Part shown: positions 34,641 through 45,394 of the stretch, one piece after another | How positions within the stretch are numbered: position 1 is the stretch's first letter | Layout: every line of letters starts with the position of its first letter | Source of the DNA: Tridacna crocea | Lineage: Eukaryota; Mollusca; Bivalvia; Cardiida; Cardiidae | Assembly (NCBI GenBank): GCA_943736015.1 | Contig: OX031058.1 | Span: forward strand, 14,967,001-15,031,000 | Length of the DNA stretch: 64,000 bases | Direction of reading: 5' to 3' | Notes under the pieces: model-generated | What the model saw: the letters and a program-made list of their open reading frames with translations, nothing else | Databases searched by the model: none | Told to the model about the DNA's origin: nothing | Made by a program: the position numbers and the translations under genes

Positions 34641-35604
34641 TTGCGGAGTAAAACCGAGGTTTTCCAAATGAACATAAGTTTATTCAACATAATGCTACTT
34701 CAACTCGATACAATGACAATCAACCAAACAGAATATCGAGGTAACGAAACATTTTACTATCCTACATGGACGTAATATTCACTTAACTAAACATAGCATC
34801 ATCCTTTCTTACTATAATTGTTTATATCCAGATACAATGATAAGACTGTCAAATATGATGTGTACTTTGTAAACTAAATGACCAGTTAACATAATTCCAG
34901 TCTCTCTGGCGTAAGATATTGACGAGTGAACAAATTATGATAAACAATAAACTGAATAAAATACCCTTGTAATGAACAAGATATTATAGTAAAGCAAAAC
35001 TATTGCTATGTCAGCTGAACTTCATTACCAGTTGATGGAATCAAATAACATATTAACCCAACATAATGTTAATCTAACTGGACATAATGAGAAATAAACA
35101 GAACAAAACGTCTTCCCACTACTTCTAAATGGCTTGGCAACAGAACAAATTGATATTTAGAGAAGACTTTAGTCCCAGCTGACTGATCATCACTTCAATT
35201 CAACCCAATAGGATAAGAGTGAACTGAACATAATGTTAATCTAACTGAACATAATGAGAAATAAACAGAACGAAATGTTCACCCAACACTTCTTAATGGC
35301 TGATAACCGAACAAAATGATACCTAGAGAAGACTTTAATCCCATCTGACTGATTATCATTTCAATTCAACCCAAGAAGATAAAAATGAACTGAACAAAAT
35401 GTTAATCTAACTTGACATCATGAGAAATAGACAGAACAAAATGTCCAACCAATACTTCTTAATGGCTTGGCAACCGAACAAAATGATATTTAGAGAAGAC
35501 TTTAATCCTGTCTGACTGATCATCATTTCAATTCAACCCAACAAGTTAAAAGTGAACTGAGCAACGTAACTATTTTGAAGAAAAGACAGCTACGGCGTTC
35601 CATA
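34641..35604 (-). repeat. Element E right terminal inverted repeat
   Basis: This is the reverse complement of the left TIR (28318-29283), including the three 168-bp subrepeats. The outer end CGGCGTTCCATA is at 35593-35604. Point differences from the left arm show the two have diverged since insertion or are maintained imperfectly. Confidence 0.9.
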
Positions 35605-37019
35605 CATGTCAATATTTGTAATTATGTGTTCTTATGTCTTTGAAATTCAAAAAAAGGAGAATGTCATTCGATGCTTTGGTCTTTCAACGTGTTTTCTGCA
35701 CTATGGAAAGTTGGAATAGGTGTACAATGTTGTCTGAATCATTTGTGGCGTGGATTGACCGTAGCCAAAATAATACGTCCCGGAGATAAATTCAGTCTGT
35801 TATTACCATTTAATTGGCATGTAAGAGAGAGTCTTACTGTCCCAAAGCCGTGAACTAATGTCCCGAAATGTTACATTCACTACTGGTCAAAAATTGAAAA
35901 GAAAAGCACAAGAATTGATTAAAATAAAGAAGGGCTCTGATTGTGTGGACCGGCTCTGACTATGTTACTCGGCACTGATTCAAGAGGGCTCCCTTTCAAA
36001 GTTTTAGTTTTCTGTAAATAATTAGTCAGGACGTAAATTTTGGTTTTCCATCAATATCTTTCTGTCCAAAATTTAGTTCATTTGTTGGATGGAACATGAT
36101 TGCATGTATGAAAATACAAAGGACTGGTATTGTCACGTTAGAAAAATGCTGTTTAACATTAGTCTATCTAAATTTTGAAAATACTTCTGCAAAGATTTTG
36201 ATTAGACCGAATGGTCTATATATAAAATTGTTCGTGCTTTTGTCGCAAATGCAGCCCACACATAAGCACAAATAATGAAACATATTTTCTTTTAGAAGTA
36301 CGAGAATGATAAACACAGCACGTGTTTGAGTGGTCTAGATGCATGAATTTGCATTATGAAGTTTATGAATCATTTTTCAGCCATCAACATAATTCTTTAC
36401 ATATAATTGAAACTTTAGAAACAAAATCATTGTTTTGCGAAACAATTTAAAAAGGTCACATGTAAAAGTCATTTCGAAATCTGTCACCACCCCTACTATC
36501 ATCACCACATCAATGACTTTGATGAATCAGAATTCTGCAAATAAACTTTGGATAGATCACCCAGCAACAGTTTCTTGCAGAAGAGCACATGCTCGAAAGT
36601 GACTAAAATCATGAGTCCAACGAGAGAACCACATGCAGGTGCCAACAATAAGATGTTGTTTTTCGACGGATTAAAAATTTCCAAAACGATTTTTGAAAAG
36701 GGTCACCCTAGACATATCTATGAAATTATTTCAAAGTGTGACCAGCCATTCCAGAGAAGATTTCTTTTTAACTTCTTCATGTACATACAGTGTTAATATC
36801 CCACAGCCATCAGAGCCATGTTTCTTGATGGATCAAAATTTCTTCAAACACTTTGCGAAAAGGGTCAACCAAGGAACATTTCTGTGAATGTATTTCAAAA
36901 TCTGACAAGCCCTTCCAGAGAAGAATTTTTAATAATTTCTTCATGGCTGTACAGTGCAAGTGGCCACCTGCACCCCAGTCAGAGCCATGTTTCTAGACAG
37001 ATCAATTTTCGCGAACAGT
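35605..37019 (-). repeat. Inverted duplication, left arm, proximal piece
   Basis: This is the reverse complement of about 37839-39254, symmetric about 37429.5. The left tip CATGTCAATATTTG is the right flank of element E. Near the centre it carries family S type-2 core units in minus orientation (36670-37019). An open frame at 35671-35853 recurs in the other arm at 39006-39188 (-) with one residue changed, but recent duplication alone explains this. Confidence 0.9.
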
Positions 37020-38450
37020 CTTCCGAGTCCGTCGTCAATAATTTCTTTAAATTTCTTCTCCTCTTAAACCACGGGCTGATATAGACCAAACTTGGCTGGA
37101 ATGTTTCTTGGGAGGACCTCTTTGAAAATTGCTCACAGAATTTGGTTCCATCAAAAACCCTGGTTGCCAGGAAATTCTTTCAAAATCTTCACCTCTGAAA
37201 CTTCTCGTCAGATTTTGAAATCATTTCACAGAGATGTTCCTTGGGTGACCCTTTTCAAAAATTGTAGGCGAAATTGTAACCCCGTAAGAAACATGGCTGT
37301 GGTGAATGAGGGCTACTTGCACTGAACGGAAATGAAGAAATTCTTGAAAATTCTTCTTGAAACCGCTGGTTAGATTTAAAATAATTTCACAGAAATATTC
37401 CTTGGGTTAACCTTTTCCAAAATTGTTCGCGAAATTTTGATGTCAAAAGATCTGGCTCTGTTGAATGCCAATGAATTGGGGCTACTTGCACTATACAGAA
37501 ATGAAAAAAAAAAAATTCTAAAAAATGTTCTTTATTTTGATCAGTCAATAAAACACTGCTCTGATGAATAGGGACTACTTGCACTATGGCCATGAAGAAA
37601 TTCTTAAAAATTCTTCTTCCCAGAAACCGATGGGTCAGATTTTGGAATCATGTCACAGAGATAAATTCCTTGGGTGACCTTTTTCAAATATTGTTCGCGA
37701 ATTTTGATCCGTCAATAAATATAGCTCCCGGTGAATGGGGGCTACTTGCACTATACAGAAAATTCTTCTTCGCTGAAACGGCTGGTCAGATTTTGAAATA
37801 ATTTCAGAGAGATGTTCCTTTGGTGACCCTTTTCAAAAACTGTTCGCGAAAATTGATCTGTCTAGAAACATGGCCCTGATTGGGGTGCAGGTGGCCACTT
37901 GCACTATACGGCCATAAAGAAATTATTAAAAATTCTTCTCTGGAAGGGCTTGTCAGATTTTGAAATACATTCACAGAAATGTTCCTTGGTTGACCCTTTT
38001 CGCAAAGTGTTTGAGAAATTTTGATCCATCAAGAAACATGGCTCTGATGGCTGTGGGCTATTAACATTGTATGTACATGAAGAAATTAAAAAAAAAAATC
38101 TTCTCCGGAATGGCTGGTCAGACTTTGAAATAATTTCACAGATATGTCTAGGGTGACCCTTTTCAAAAATCGTTTTGAAAATTTTTAATCCGTCGAAAAA
38201 CAACATCTTATTGTTGGCACCTGCATGTGGTTCTCTCGTTGGACTCATGATTTTAGTCACTTTCGAGCTTGTGCTCTTCTGCAAGAAAATGTTATTGGGT
38301 GATCTATCCAAAGTTTATTTGCAGAATTCTGATTCATCAAAATCATTGATGTGGTGATGATAGTAGGGGTGGTGACAGATTTCGAAATGACTTTTACAGG
38401 TGACCTTTTTAAATTGTTTCGCAAAATAATGAATTTGTTTCCAAAGTTTC
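37020..38450 (+). mobile_element. Family S-like element S5 (core type 2), inside the inverted duplication
   Basis: A leader lacking the 5' hairpin (AATAATTTCTTTAAATTTCT, CCACGGGCTGATATAGACC) is followed by type-2 core units. The distal part 38200-38450 matches 50820-51070 of S4 (CACCTGCATGTNGT, ATCTATCCAAAG, TTTGCAGAATTCTGATTCAT, ACTTTTACAGGTGACC). The 3' half also forms the right arm of the inverted duplication, so the duplication broke inside the S core. Confidence 0.65.
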
Positions 38451-39366
38451 AATTATATGTAAAGAATTATGTTGATGGCTGAATAATGATTCATAAACTT
38501 CATAATGCAAATTCATGCATCTAGACCATTCAAACACGTGCTGTGTTTATCATTCTCGTACTTCTAAAAGAAAATATTTTTCATTATTTGTGCTTATGTG
38601 TGGGCTGCATTTGCGACAAAAGGACGAAAAATTTTATAAATGGACCATTCAGTCTAATCAAAAGCTATGCGGAAGTATTTTCAAAATTTAGATAGACTAA
38701 TGTTAAACAGCATTTTTCTAACGTGGCATCACCAGTCCTTTGTATTTTCATACATGCAATCATGTTCCATCCAACAAATGAACTAAATTTTGGACAGAAA
38801 GATATTAATGGAAAACCAAAATTTACGTCCTGACTAATTATTTAAAGAAAACTAAAATTTTGAAAGGGAGCCCTCTTGAATCAGTGCCGAGTACCATAGT
38901 CAGAGCCGGTCCACATAATCAGAGCCCTTCTTTATTTTTATCGATTCTTGTGCTTTTCTTTTCAATTTTTGACCAGTAGTGAATGTAACATTTCGGGACA
39001 TTAGTTCACGGCTTTGGGACAGTAAGACTCTCTCTTACATGCCAATTAAATGGTAATAACAGACTGAATTTATCTCCGAGACGTATTATTTTGGCTACAG
39101 TCAATCCACGCCACAAATGATTCAGACAACATTGTACACCTATTCCAACTTTCCATAGTGCAGAAAACACGTTGAAAGACCAGAGCATCGAATGACATTC
39201 TCCTTTTTTTGAATTTCAAAGACATAAGAACACATAACAACAAATATTGACATGCCTACCTGTTTTGGGATTGTTTTTCAGCCGACATCTTCAGAAACGG
39301 AAGACCAACACAACATTTCCTCGTCGGAGCCATTGGCTCTGAATATGAAGTTTCGTACCCGTGGTT
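37839..39366 (+). repeat. Inverted duplication, right arm (uninterrupted)
   Basis: The arm of about 1.53 kb corresponds to 28200-28317 plus 35605-37019 in reverse. At 39249-39254 it shows the pre-insertion target of element E: one GACATG between CAAATATT and CCTACCTG. The spacer between the arms is about 820 bp. Confidence 0.9.
39281..39352 (+). other. Possible orphan exon in the inverted duplication
   Basis: After the acceptor-like TTTTGGGATTGTTTTTCAG (AG at 39279-39280) a 72-bp open stretch reads PTSSETEDQHNISSSEPLAL and then NMKF, ending before GTACCC. The same stretch, reverse-complemented, lies at about 28214-28285, where the donor G is replaced (CTACCC). There is no homology call. This could be chance. 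Confidence 0.2.
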
Positions 39367-39587
39367 AAAGTCTGTTCCCTGAAGGACGTAGCAATGCGAT
39401 AAGGGCGGGTTTAAAATGAAAACTAGGGAGTTGCCGTATTATGGTTGACATCAGACTTATTCGGTGTACATTTAACCTCTACCATTCGCTCCCGCCATCT
39501 TCCTTTGACCGGTGTACATTTAAAATAATAACGCGGCCAAGTTATCCTGCGAAAAATTAGTCCTAACTAGAAAAGTGGAAGTTTTAA

Positions 39588-39808
39588 CCCATTACCATAC
39601 AATCCCTACTTTTGACGCCCCTGAGAAAGAAGCCTTTCGAAAACACTATGGGAAAAGGAGAAAATGCTGGTAACCAGCATTTTCTCCTTTTCCCACAATG
39701 TTTTCTACCCTTCCCAGAACAAATTTCTATATTTTAGTCACGTTTATTTTGTCGTCTGCAAATGCTTTCAATTTGGATCAGTCCAAAATTTTCTCGTGTC
39801 GTAATGGG
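39588..39808 (-). mobile_element. Family M MITE, 221 bp, TTAA duplication
   Basis: The ends CCCATTACC and GTAATGGG are flanked by TTAA at 39584-39587 and 39809-39812. The sister Q copy has a single TTAA at 26197-26200. The centre is a long palindrome (GGAAAAGGAGAAAATGCTGG / CCAGCATTTTCTCCTTTTCC). It also contains GTCGTCTGCAAATGCTTTCA, a motif conserved across M copies. Non-coding. Confidence 0.9.
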
Positions 39809-40212
39809 TTAATCGGCTAACTTCGACTTTTCTACTTTTCTACTTTTCAACTTTTCAACTTTTCGACTTTGTCTTTTCTAGGTCGAAAAGTGGAAGTTTT
39901 ATTGACAATTGTCATGTGAAAAACTTCCACTTTTCTACTTTTCGACCTAGCATTTTAAGGCGAAAAGTGGAAGTTAGTGCTTCTTAATTTCTACTTTTCT
40001 AGACAAACGTGAGGTCGAAAAGTGGAAAGTTTTATGACAATTGTCAGGTCAAAAACTTCAACTTTTCGACTTTTCGAGGTAACTTTTTTGCTAGAAAAGT
40101 GAAAGTTAGAGAGCCTAATTTCCACTTTTCGAGTTCCTAGTAGGTCGAAAAGTGGATGGCGGAAACAGGATTCCGTATGAGGTTGAAAAGTCGAAAGTTT
40201 TTTGACAATTGC

Positions 40213-40440
40213 TAACTCTTTACCACACAAGAAAAATTTAGACTGGTCCGAATTGAAAGCATTTGCAGATGACAAAATAAAGGTGACTGAAAAACTGAAA
40301 TTTGTTTTGGCAAGGCTTGAAAACACTGTGGGAAAAGGAGAAAATGCTGGTTACCAGCATTTTCTCCTTTTCCCACAGTGTTTTCAAAAGGCTTCTTTCT
40401 CAGGGGCGTCAAAAGTAGGGATTGTGTGGTAATCGGTTAA
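40213..40440 (+). mobile_element. Family M MITE with 34-bp perfect hairpin arms
   Basis: CTAACTCTTTACCACACAAG starts it and GTGTGGTAATCGGTTAA ends it. The central arms 40318-40351 and 40353-40386 are perfectly complementary over 34 bp around a single T. TTTAGACTGGTCCGAATTGA and GCATTTGCAGATGAC are the conserved left-half blocks. It lies in the opposite orientation to the copy at 39588. Confidence 0.9.
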
Positions 40441-40580
40441 GCAAAAACTTCAACTTTTCTACTTTTTGGAGTAACTTTTTTTGCTAGAAAAGTGGAAGTT
40501 AGTGTGCCTAATTTCTACTTTTCGAGTTCCTCGTAGGTTGAAAAGTGGATGGTGGAAACAGGATTCCGTACAGTTCTCTT

Positions 40581-41064
40581 CTTTTCACATCTTCTGGGAA
40601 TTTGTAGAACGATTTTTTCAGTTATATTTACATTTTCCACGGCTATTACAGCATCGGGGAACGCAACAAAAATCACTGGTGTAATGCTTTACTTTTCTAT
40701 GTAATCTAGGTGATGAAACAGTTTCCATTTTAGCGGAAGTCCTGTTAGAGTGATGCTTTATGGTCCTGAAGATTAAAGCACTTTGGTATCAAATGATCAG
40801 TTCTTATAAGTTGTACCTGTGAAAGGTAATTCTTAGTATTTATGTCTGAAACTTTACAATTTGGACCATTTCAATTCAATACCCTGTCATTAATCGTATT
40901 TTACAGTTAAATGTTTTTGATATGATCCTTTGTACTCGGTCTAACATACAGATGTTATTTTTTAAGAAAAAAGGTTTGAAAGGTGGGAATCTGTTTTACT
41001 GTACTTCCATACTTATTGTAAATATGGGGTAATTACAAAAGGGAGTTCACTGTAGAAGTTGTTT
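40581..41064. other. No gene or repeat recognised
   Basis: AT-rich sequence without long open frames or recognised motifs. Confidence 0.4.
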
Positions 41065-41350
41065 CCAGTGGATTCGAAGGTTATGTAGGTCAAAATTTTT
41101 GCTATTGCTCCTGTTTAATAGAAACATTTTGTCGCATAATGGGTGAATCGCAGAGAAAGATTGCGATAAAATACCAAGGCAGGTGATATATCAATAAACA
41201 AAAGCACATGCACACTCGGTAAATTTAGAGTTGAAAAACTGAGGTGGACGGCGAATTTTTGTCGCCAGGGGGTGCTTATCAAAAGGCGCATCGAAAAAAA
41301 TCCAAACAGTTCAAAACCTACATTATCAAAATAGCGATTACCTAATCGCT
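41065..41350 (+). repeat. Duplicated segment, copy 1 (mate at 44827-45115)
   Basis: Both copies share AAGGTTATGTAGGTCAA / AAGGTAATGTAGGTCAA, then CTATTG...CTGTTTAATAGAAA / CTGCTTTGTTGAAA, a CATAATGGRTG start-like context, ACACACTCG / CACACTCGG and a GGTSGACRGC block. Each holds a short ATG-led frame of about 15-18 codons (MGESQRK here, MDASRRK in the mate). The nature is unknown. Confidence 0.6.
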
Positions 41351-41523
41351 GTTTTAAAAAGCGAGCTGGCGATTAATTACTTGGTGACAGGTTTTAAGCT
41401 ATAATTCCGGAAAGAGTCTTATAACTGCTCCAAAAGGAGTGCATCAAATAAGAACAAGTCTAATTTCTTTTCTTGTTAAAAGAATTCTATGTTGATTCCA
41501 ACTGAACAATACACCACGCTTGA

Positions 41524-41749
41524 ACTCTTTACCAAACGACAAAATTTTGGACTAGTCCAAATTGAAAGCATTTGCAGACGAGAACATAAATGTGAATGAA
41601 CAATTGAAATTTGGTTTGGAAAGGGTAGAAAACATTGCGGGAAAAAGAGAAAATGCTGTAACCAGCATTTTCTCCTTTTCGCGCAATGTTTTCAAAAGGT
41701 GTCTTTCTCAGGGTCGTTAAAAGTCGGGATTGTGTGGTGAAGGGTTGAT
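41524..41749 (+). mobile_element. Family M MITE
   Basis: The run ACTCTTTACCAAACGAC, TTGGACTAGTCCAAATTG, AGCATTTGCAGACGA, AAAGAGAAAATGCTG / CAGCATTTTCTCCTTTT, GTGTGGTGAAGGGTT. A complete copy with diverged TTAA ends (TTGA on the right). Confidence 0.85.
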
Positions 41750-42935
41750 ATTCAGATATGAATATCTGACGAAGAAACCATGTACAGTATCTGGTCATTA
41801 GATTTGCAACAATACTTAGAAAATGTAATGTGTTGAGGTGGTGCTGTACAGCTGAAGATCATTTAGAAAGTCAACATGTTTCATCTTATTTTATTTACTA
41901 AAACCGTTGAACACAAGTATTATCACTCTTCAAATTGTCAGTAAACATATGGGGTAAATGGAGATATGTATTAGCTACCACCCTTTTCATTCAACTATGT
42001 TACTCAATTCGTCACTCCAGTAGAGGTAAAAGGTGTTATGTGTGCAGATATCTCCTCCTTCCATCCGACTGCAATTTGGTTTGCTACCCAAATCATTACT
42101 GGTAAAAGGGGTTATCTACATTTTTGCCCATTTATGGCTAAACTTTGGACTTTCTCAGAGTGTGAGTACATGCAATTAAAAGATATAATTATGCCCTACA
42201 ACATTCCCAAATATCATTTCAATCGATTAAGAACCTGATTTTTTGAAACAGTTCAAAGTTGTTTTTTCAATTTCCCGAAAGTTTTGAAAAATGCAGATAC
42301 CCCCTTTTACCTGTAACCCCTCGATTTGATAAAGATGTGGTGTGACTTCTCAGAGTTGTTTTGGCAATCACTGAGAAATCATATTTTGTAAATTATCAGT
42401 TCCTTAATAAGTGTTGCTAAGTATTATATCCAAAGTTCATTTAAACATCTTTTAGTTGAAAACTGTCTAGGTGTAGGACTGAAAATGAAGGAAGGAAATC
42501 TTTACATTTGAAAACATCATCAACAATAAGCAGCTAACACAATATGACAGACAGTTGAGTATTGTACTAGTAGTAAAGGGAGATAAGTAAAAATCGGTAG
42601 CCGGTAATCAATGTATTCTATAGAATCATTTGAGGCTAAGTTTTCAAGATGAATATACAAATACACTATTTAGAGTGTTTCAACTCAATTCATCTGCCTT
42701 TAAATGTATTTTATCTTTAATCGATCTATCTACAATTGATAATGTTCTATTTGCCTAGCAGGTAAAAAATGTTGATAAGACCACTTTTTTTTTCACGATA
42801 GTTCGATAACGTTGAATATTAAAAAGGGATCCCACTCTGCAATGTCTTTAAGGAGATATCGAAGGTATGTGATGTTAATTCTGTTCTAAAAAAAACTCTA
42901 TATTATTTAACAAATGATTCGGGAAGAGAGGCTAT
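41750..42935. other. No gene recognised
   Basis: GGTAAAAGGTGTTAT and GGTAAAAGGGGTTATC recur near 42026 and 42102 and CCCCCTTTTACCTGTAA is near 42300, suggesting a small inverted or direct repeat. The 66-codon open frame at 42038 has no family motif. Confidence 0.35.
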
Positions 42936-42939
42936 GTTA

Positions 42940-44575
42940 TACGAATGCCTACAAGGGTCAAAATGTTTCAAAAAACTCGTAATTCAACGCGAATTTAAAA
43001 CACGTATTACAGAAAAAAAATCGCACAAACTCGAAAAGTCTCGTGATTATGTGTTTTAAAACACGAAATAATGTGTTTAAAAGTCGTAGTAAAGTGAAAA
43101 ACATCGTTATAACGTGAATTTAAAACAAGTAATAACGCACAAAACGTCGCACTAACGTGAAAATGTCGCGTAATAACGAGTTTTAGTAACGCGAATCGAA
43201 AACTCGTAGTGACTCTTTTGACTAGATGTACTGCCTTTTATTATGGTTGAGTACAGTGAAGTCCAGTCAAATCTCCTAATGCAAATTTGTGTGTTTTGAT
43301 GCACTACGCCGCTTTCAATGATACATATGTTTAGGTTACATCATAGCTTTAACTCTTTTATTCCCGATCTTTCTAGGATACATCAGTATAAATCTGCAAC
43401 TATTCTGTTCCCTGATACACCTAGCGTGACTAGTGCCGGCAGAAGTGATCGAACATAGTCCTGACCACTTAACCACGGAAGATTGTCCTATGAAAACTAC
43501 ATTATGAAACAACCAGTTCAACTTCCATAATGTCAGAGTATGGTTTGTTTCTTTCGAATTTACTCCGTTTTCATCAGAGCTAAAATCATTGAAAATGCTT
43601 TATTTCATGATGATTTTCCCTTAAAGAATATCGACTCGATAAACATTTGATGGAGACCCTCGCTGAGCTTGGTTGGTCTGTTTGTAACATATAAGGCTTA
43701 AAACATGAGGGAGTGGGGAGGGGAGGGTTCGATGGCTCTATTCACAAACTCAGCCAGATTCTTTTCGTAAATTGATGATCGTCATTGCAAAAGGTGTAAT
43801 TCCTCGTTCACCATATGTCATTTTTCGGAATGTTGATCTAGGAGCGCAGCCAGTACCTTTCAAATATATTTGTGCAAATTATTGGTAGTTATTGGCGAGT
43901 TACTGGTGCAAGGAAAAGTAAAGATACAGTCGTAATACCAGTGAACTCTAGTAAGATCATGAATAAGAAAGTGATAACTGTGATGTGACTGAAATAAAGC
44001 TAAAAAGCAACAAAACTCACAACACGGTTAAAACTTTTTTAAGAATTTCAAATGCATGTCAAAGACTTATTGCACATGCATATAAACTGTTCTCATCTAA
44101 TGTTTATTAAGTTAGAAAAAAAGCTCGTCACTGTGGGTTTTCAATTTGCGTTACTTCGACTTTTAAATGCGTAATAATGTGTTTTCAAACCCATTATTAA
44201 AAGATTTGTTTACGTTTGTGCGACTTTCTTTTGCGTTATTAAAACGTGTTTTGAAATCACTTTATTTCGAGATTTTTCGCGTCACTACGACATTAGTGTG
44301 TATTTCAAACGTGTTATTACGAAATTGTTCGTGTTATCACGACCTTTTTTCATAATAACGTGTTTTAAAACAGGTAATTATAAGATATTTCGTAGACTAC
44401 GACATTTCAATACGTTAATATTAAATGTTTTAAAACACGTTATTACGAGATACTTCGCGTTAGAGCGACTTTCTAGAGTTATAACGTGTTTAGAATTCAC
44501 GTTAAATATTACGTGTTTTTGATAAAAATATTTTACTTTCATTTTGATCCTTATAGGCTATCGTTGTATACTAGT
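42940..44575. mobile_element. Foldback transposon with modular arms
   Basis: The outer ends GCCTACAAGGGTCAAAATG (about 42945) and CATTTTGATCCTTATAGGC (44541-44559) are inverted repeats. Inside, both arms are arrays of short modules rich in AACACG and CGTTATTACG (left arm 42965-43210; right arm 44120-44525). The middle (43210-44120) is unique-looking, without a clear ORF. This fits Foldback-type elements, which have long TIRs made of subrepeats. A clean target duplication was not identified. Confidence 0.75.
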
Positions 44576-44826
44576 AGTTACAGAACTTTGCACTTTGGAT
44601 CGTTCCAAATTACGGCCCCGTCGTAAAGTGTATTTTACTTTTAAATTGCTTATGTACAAACGTTAATGCTAAGTCTGCCATACAAATATTACTTTCAAGA
44701 GGAAAGAGGAAATGAATTAAAGGCTCGGCTTCTGTCTCACTGTGTTTCTATAACAATTCTTTTCATCCGGTTAATTAACGGGGGAAAGGGGGGGGGGGAG
44801 GTGTGTTAACTGTCACAGATGTTTAT

Positions 44827-45115
44827 CGGAGATTCAAAGGTAATGTAGGTCAAGATTTCTACTATTGATTCTGCTTTGTTGAAATAATACGTTACATAAT
44901 GGATGCTTCGAGGAGAAAACTGGTGTCGAGAAATGAACAAAACGAAACAAGGTGATACGACCACTAAGCAACAGTAATACACACTCGATAATACTAGTTA
45001 TGAAGAAAATAGAGGTCGACAGCAAATTTTACAGCCAGAGGGAACCTTTGAGAGTGGCGTATTGAAAACTGAAAAATCTGAAAAAAGTATAATTATAACG
45101 TTATCGCTATTTAAG
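44827..45115 (+). repeat. Duplicated segment, copy 2 (mate at 41065-41350)
   Basis: Same blocks as the mate. Downstream an open frame (45062-45259, ending VIKKGYMNFRG) runs on without homology that I recognise and is not matched in the mate. The two copies flank the foldback element and the 41.5-kb M copy, so one duplication may predate those insertions. Confidence 0.55.
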
Positions 45116-45394
45116 ATCTGTGAAATACTGAAACAATTGCAACGTTGGGGTGCTTTCACTTTCACTGCAGACGGTATTGTAGTTCCCATGTCTTTCGTAG
45201 ATGACGAGGATAATGCCAACACTGTAATTAAGAAGGGTTATATGAATTTCCGAGGATGATTTCATTCCAATAGCAAAAGTAATGAAAATTGGAGCTATCA
45301 CTAAACGTGATTATACCCCCACCAGCTCTTTGTCACAAAAACAGGTCTGTCACAGAATGCAGAATGGTCAAGTACAAACGCTAGAGTTGAAAAA

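Larger units (their letters stand above)
28318..35604. mobile_element. Element E: 7,287-bp transposon with about 965-bp terminal inverted repeats
   Basis: The termini are perfect inverted repeats (TATGGAACGCCGTAGCTGTC at both ends), continuing about 965 bp inward with scattered differences. The target duplication is CATGTC (6 bp). The uninserted site survives in the right arm of the inverted duplication. A SAM-like ORF starts 30 bp inside the left TIR. No transposase is visible in the 5.4-kb interior, which contains later insertions (P within P, an M copy, foldback N). A 6-bp duplication is known for Polinton/Maverick and, as I recall, IS3EU elements. The TAT...ATA ends do not match the usual Polinton start, and I leave the superfamily open. 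It is probably non-autonomous in its present state. Confidence 0.85.
39524..40580 (+). repeat. Foldback element Q, copy 2, with two M insertions
   Basis: It starts ATAATAACGCGGCCAAGTTA like copy 1 and is built of AAAAGTGGAAGTT/AACTTCCACTTTT modules. Part is duplicated in tandem: GCTAGAAAAGTG...GGAAACAGGATTCCGTA occurs at about 40090-40176 and 40482-40568. Interrupted by M copies at 39588-39808 and about 40213-40440. Confidence 0.75.

Noticed and set aside
28318..35604. Element E as a Polinton/Maverick
   Set aside because: The 6-bp duplication and long TIRs fit, but no polymerase, integrase, protease or capsid-type gene is visible and the termini do not have the usual start. The superfamily was left open.
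36548..38311. Open frames of 82-135 codons over the inverted arms
   Set aside because: They coincide with S-family type-2 core repeats; the same translation appears repeatedly at 49-50.6 kb and 6.2-6.5 kb because the repeat unit is open in one frame.
35671..39188. A 60-residue open frame nearly identical in two places, suggesting a conserved gene
   Set aside because: Both copies lie in the arms of the same inverted duplication, so identity reflects recent duplication and not selection.
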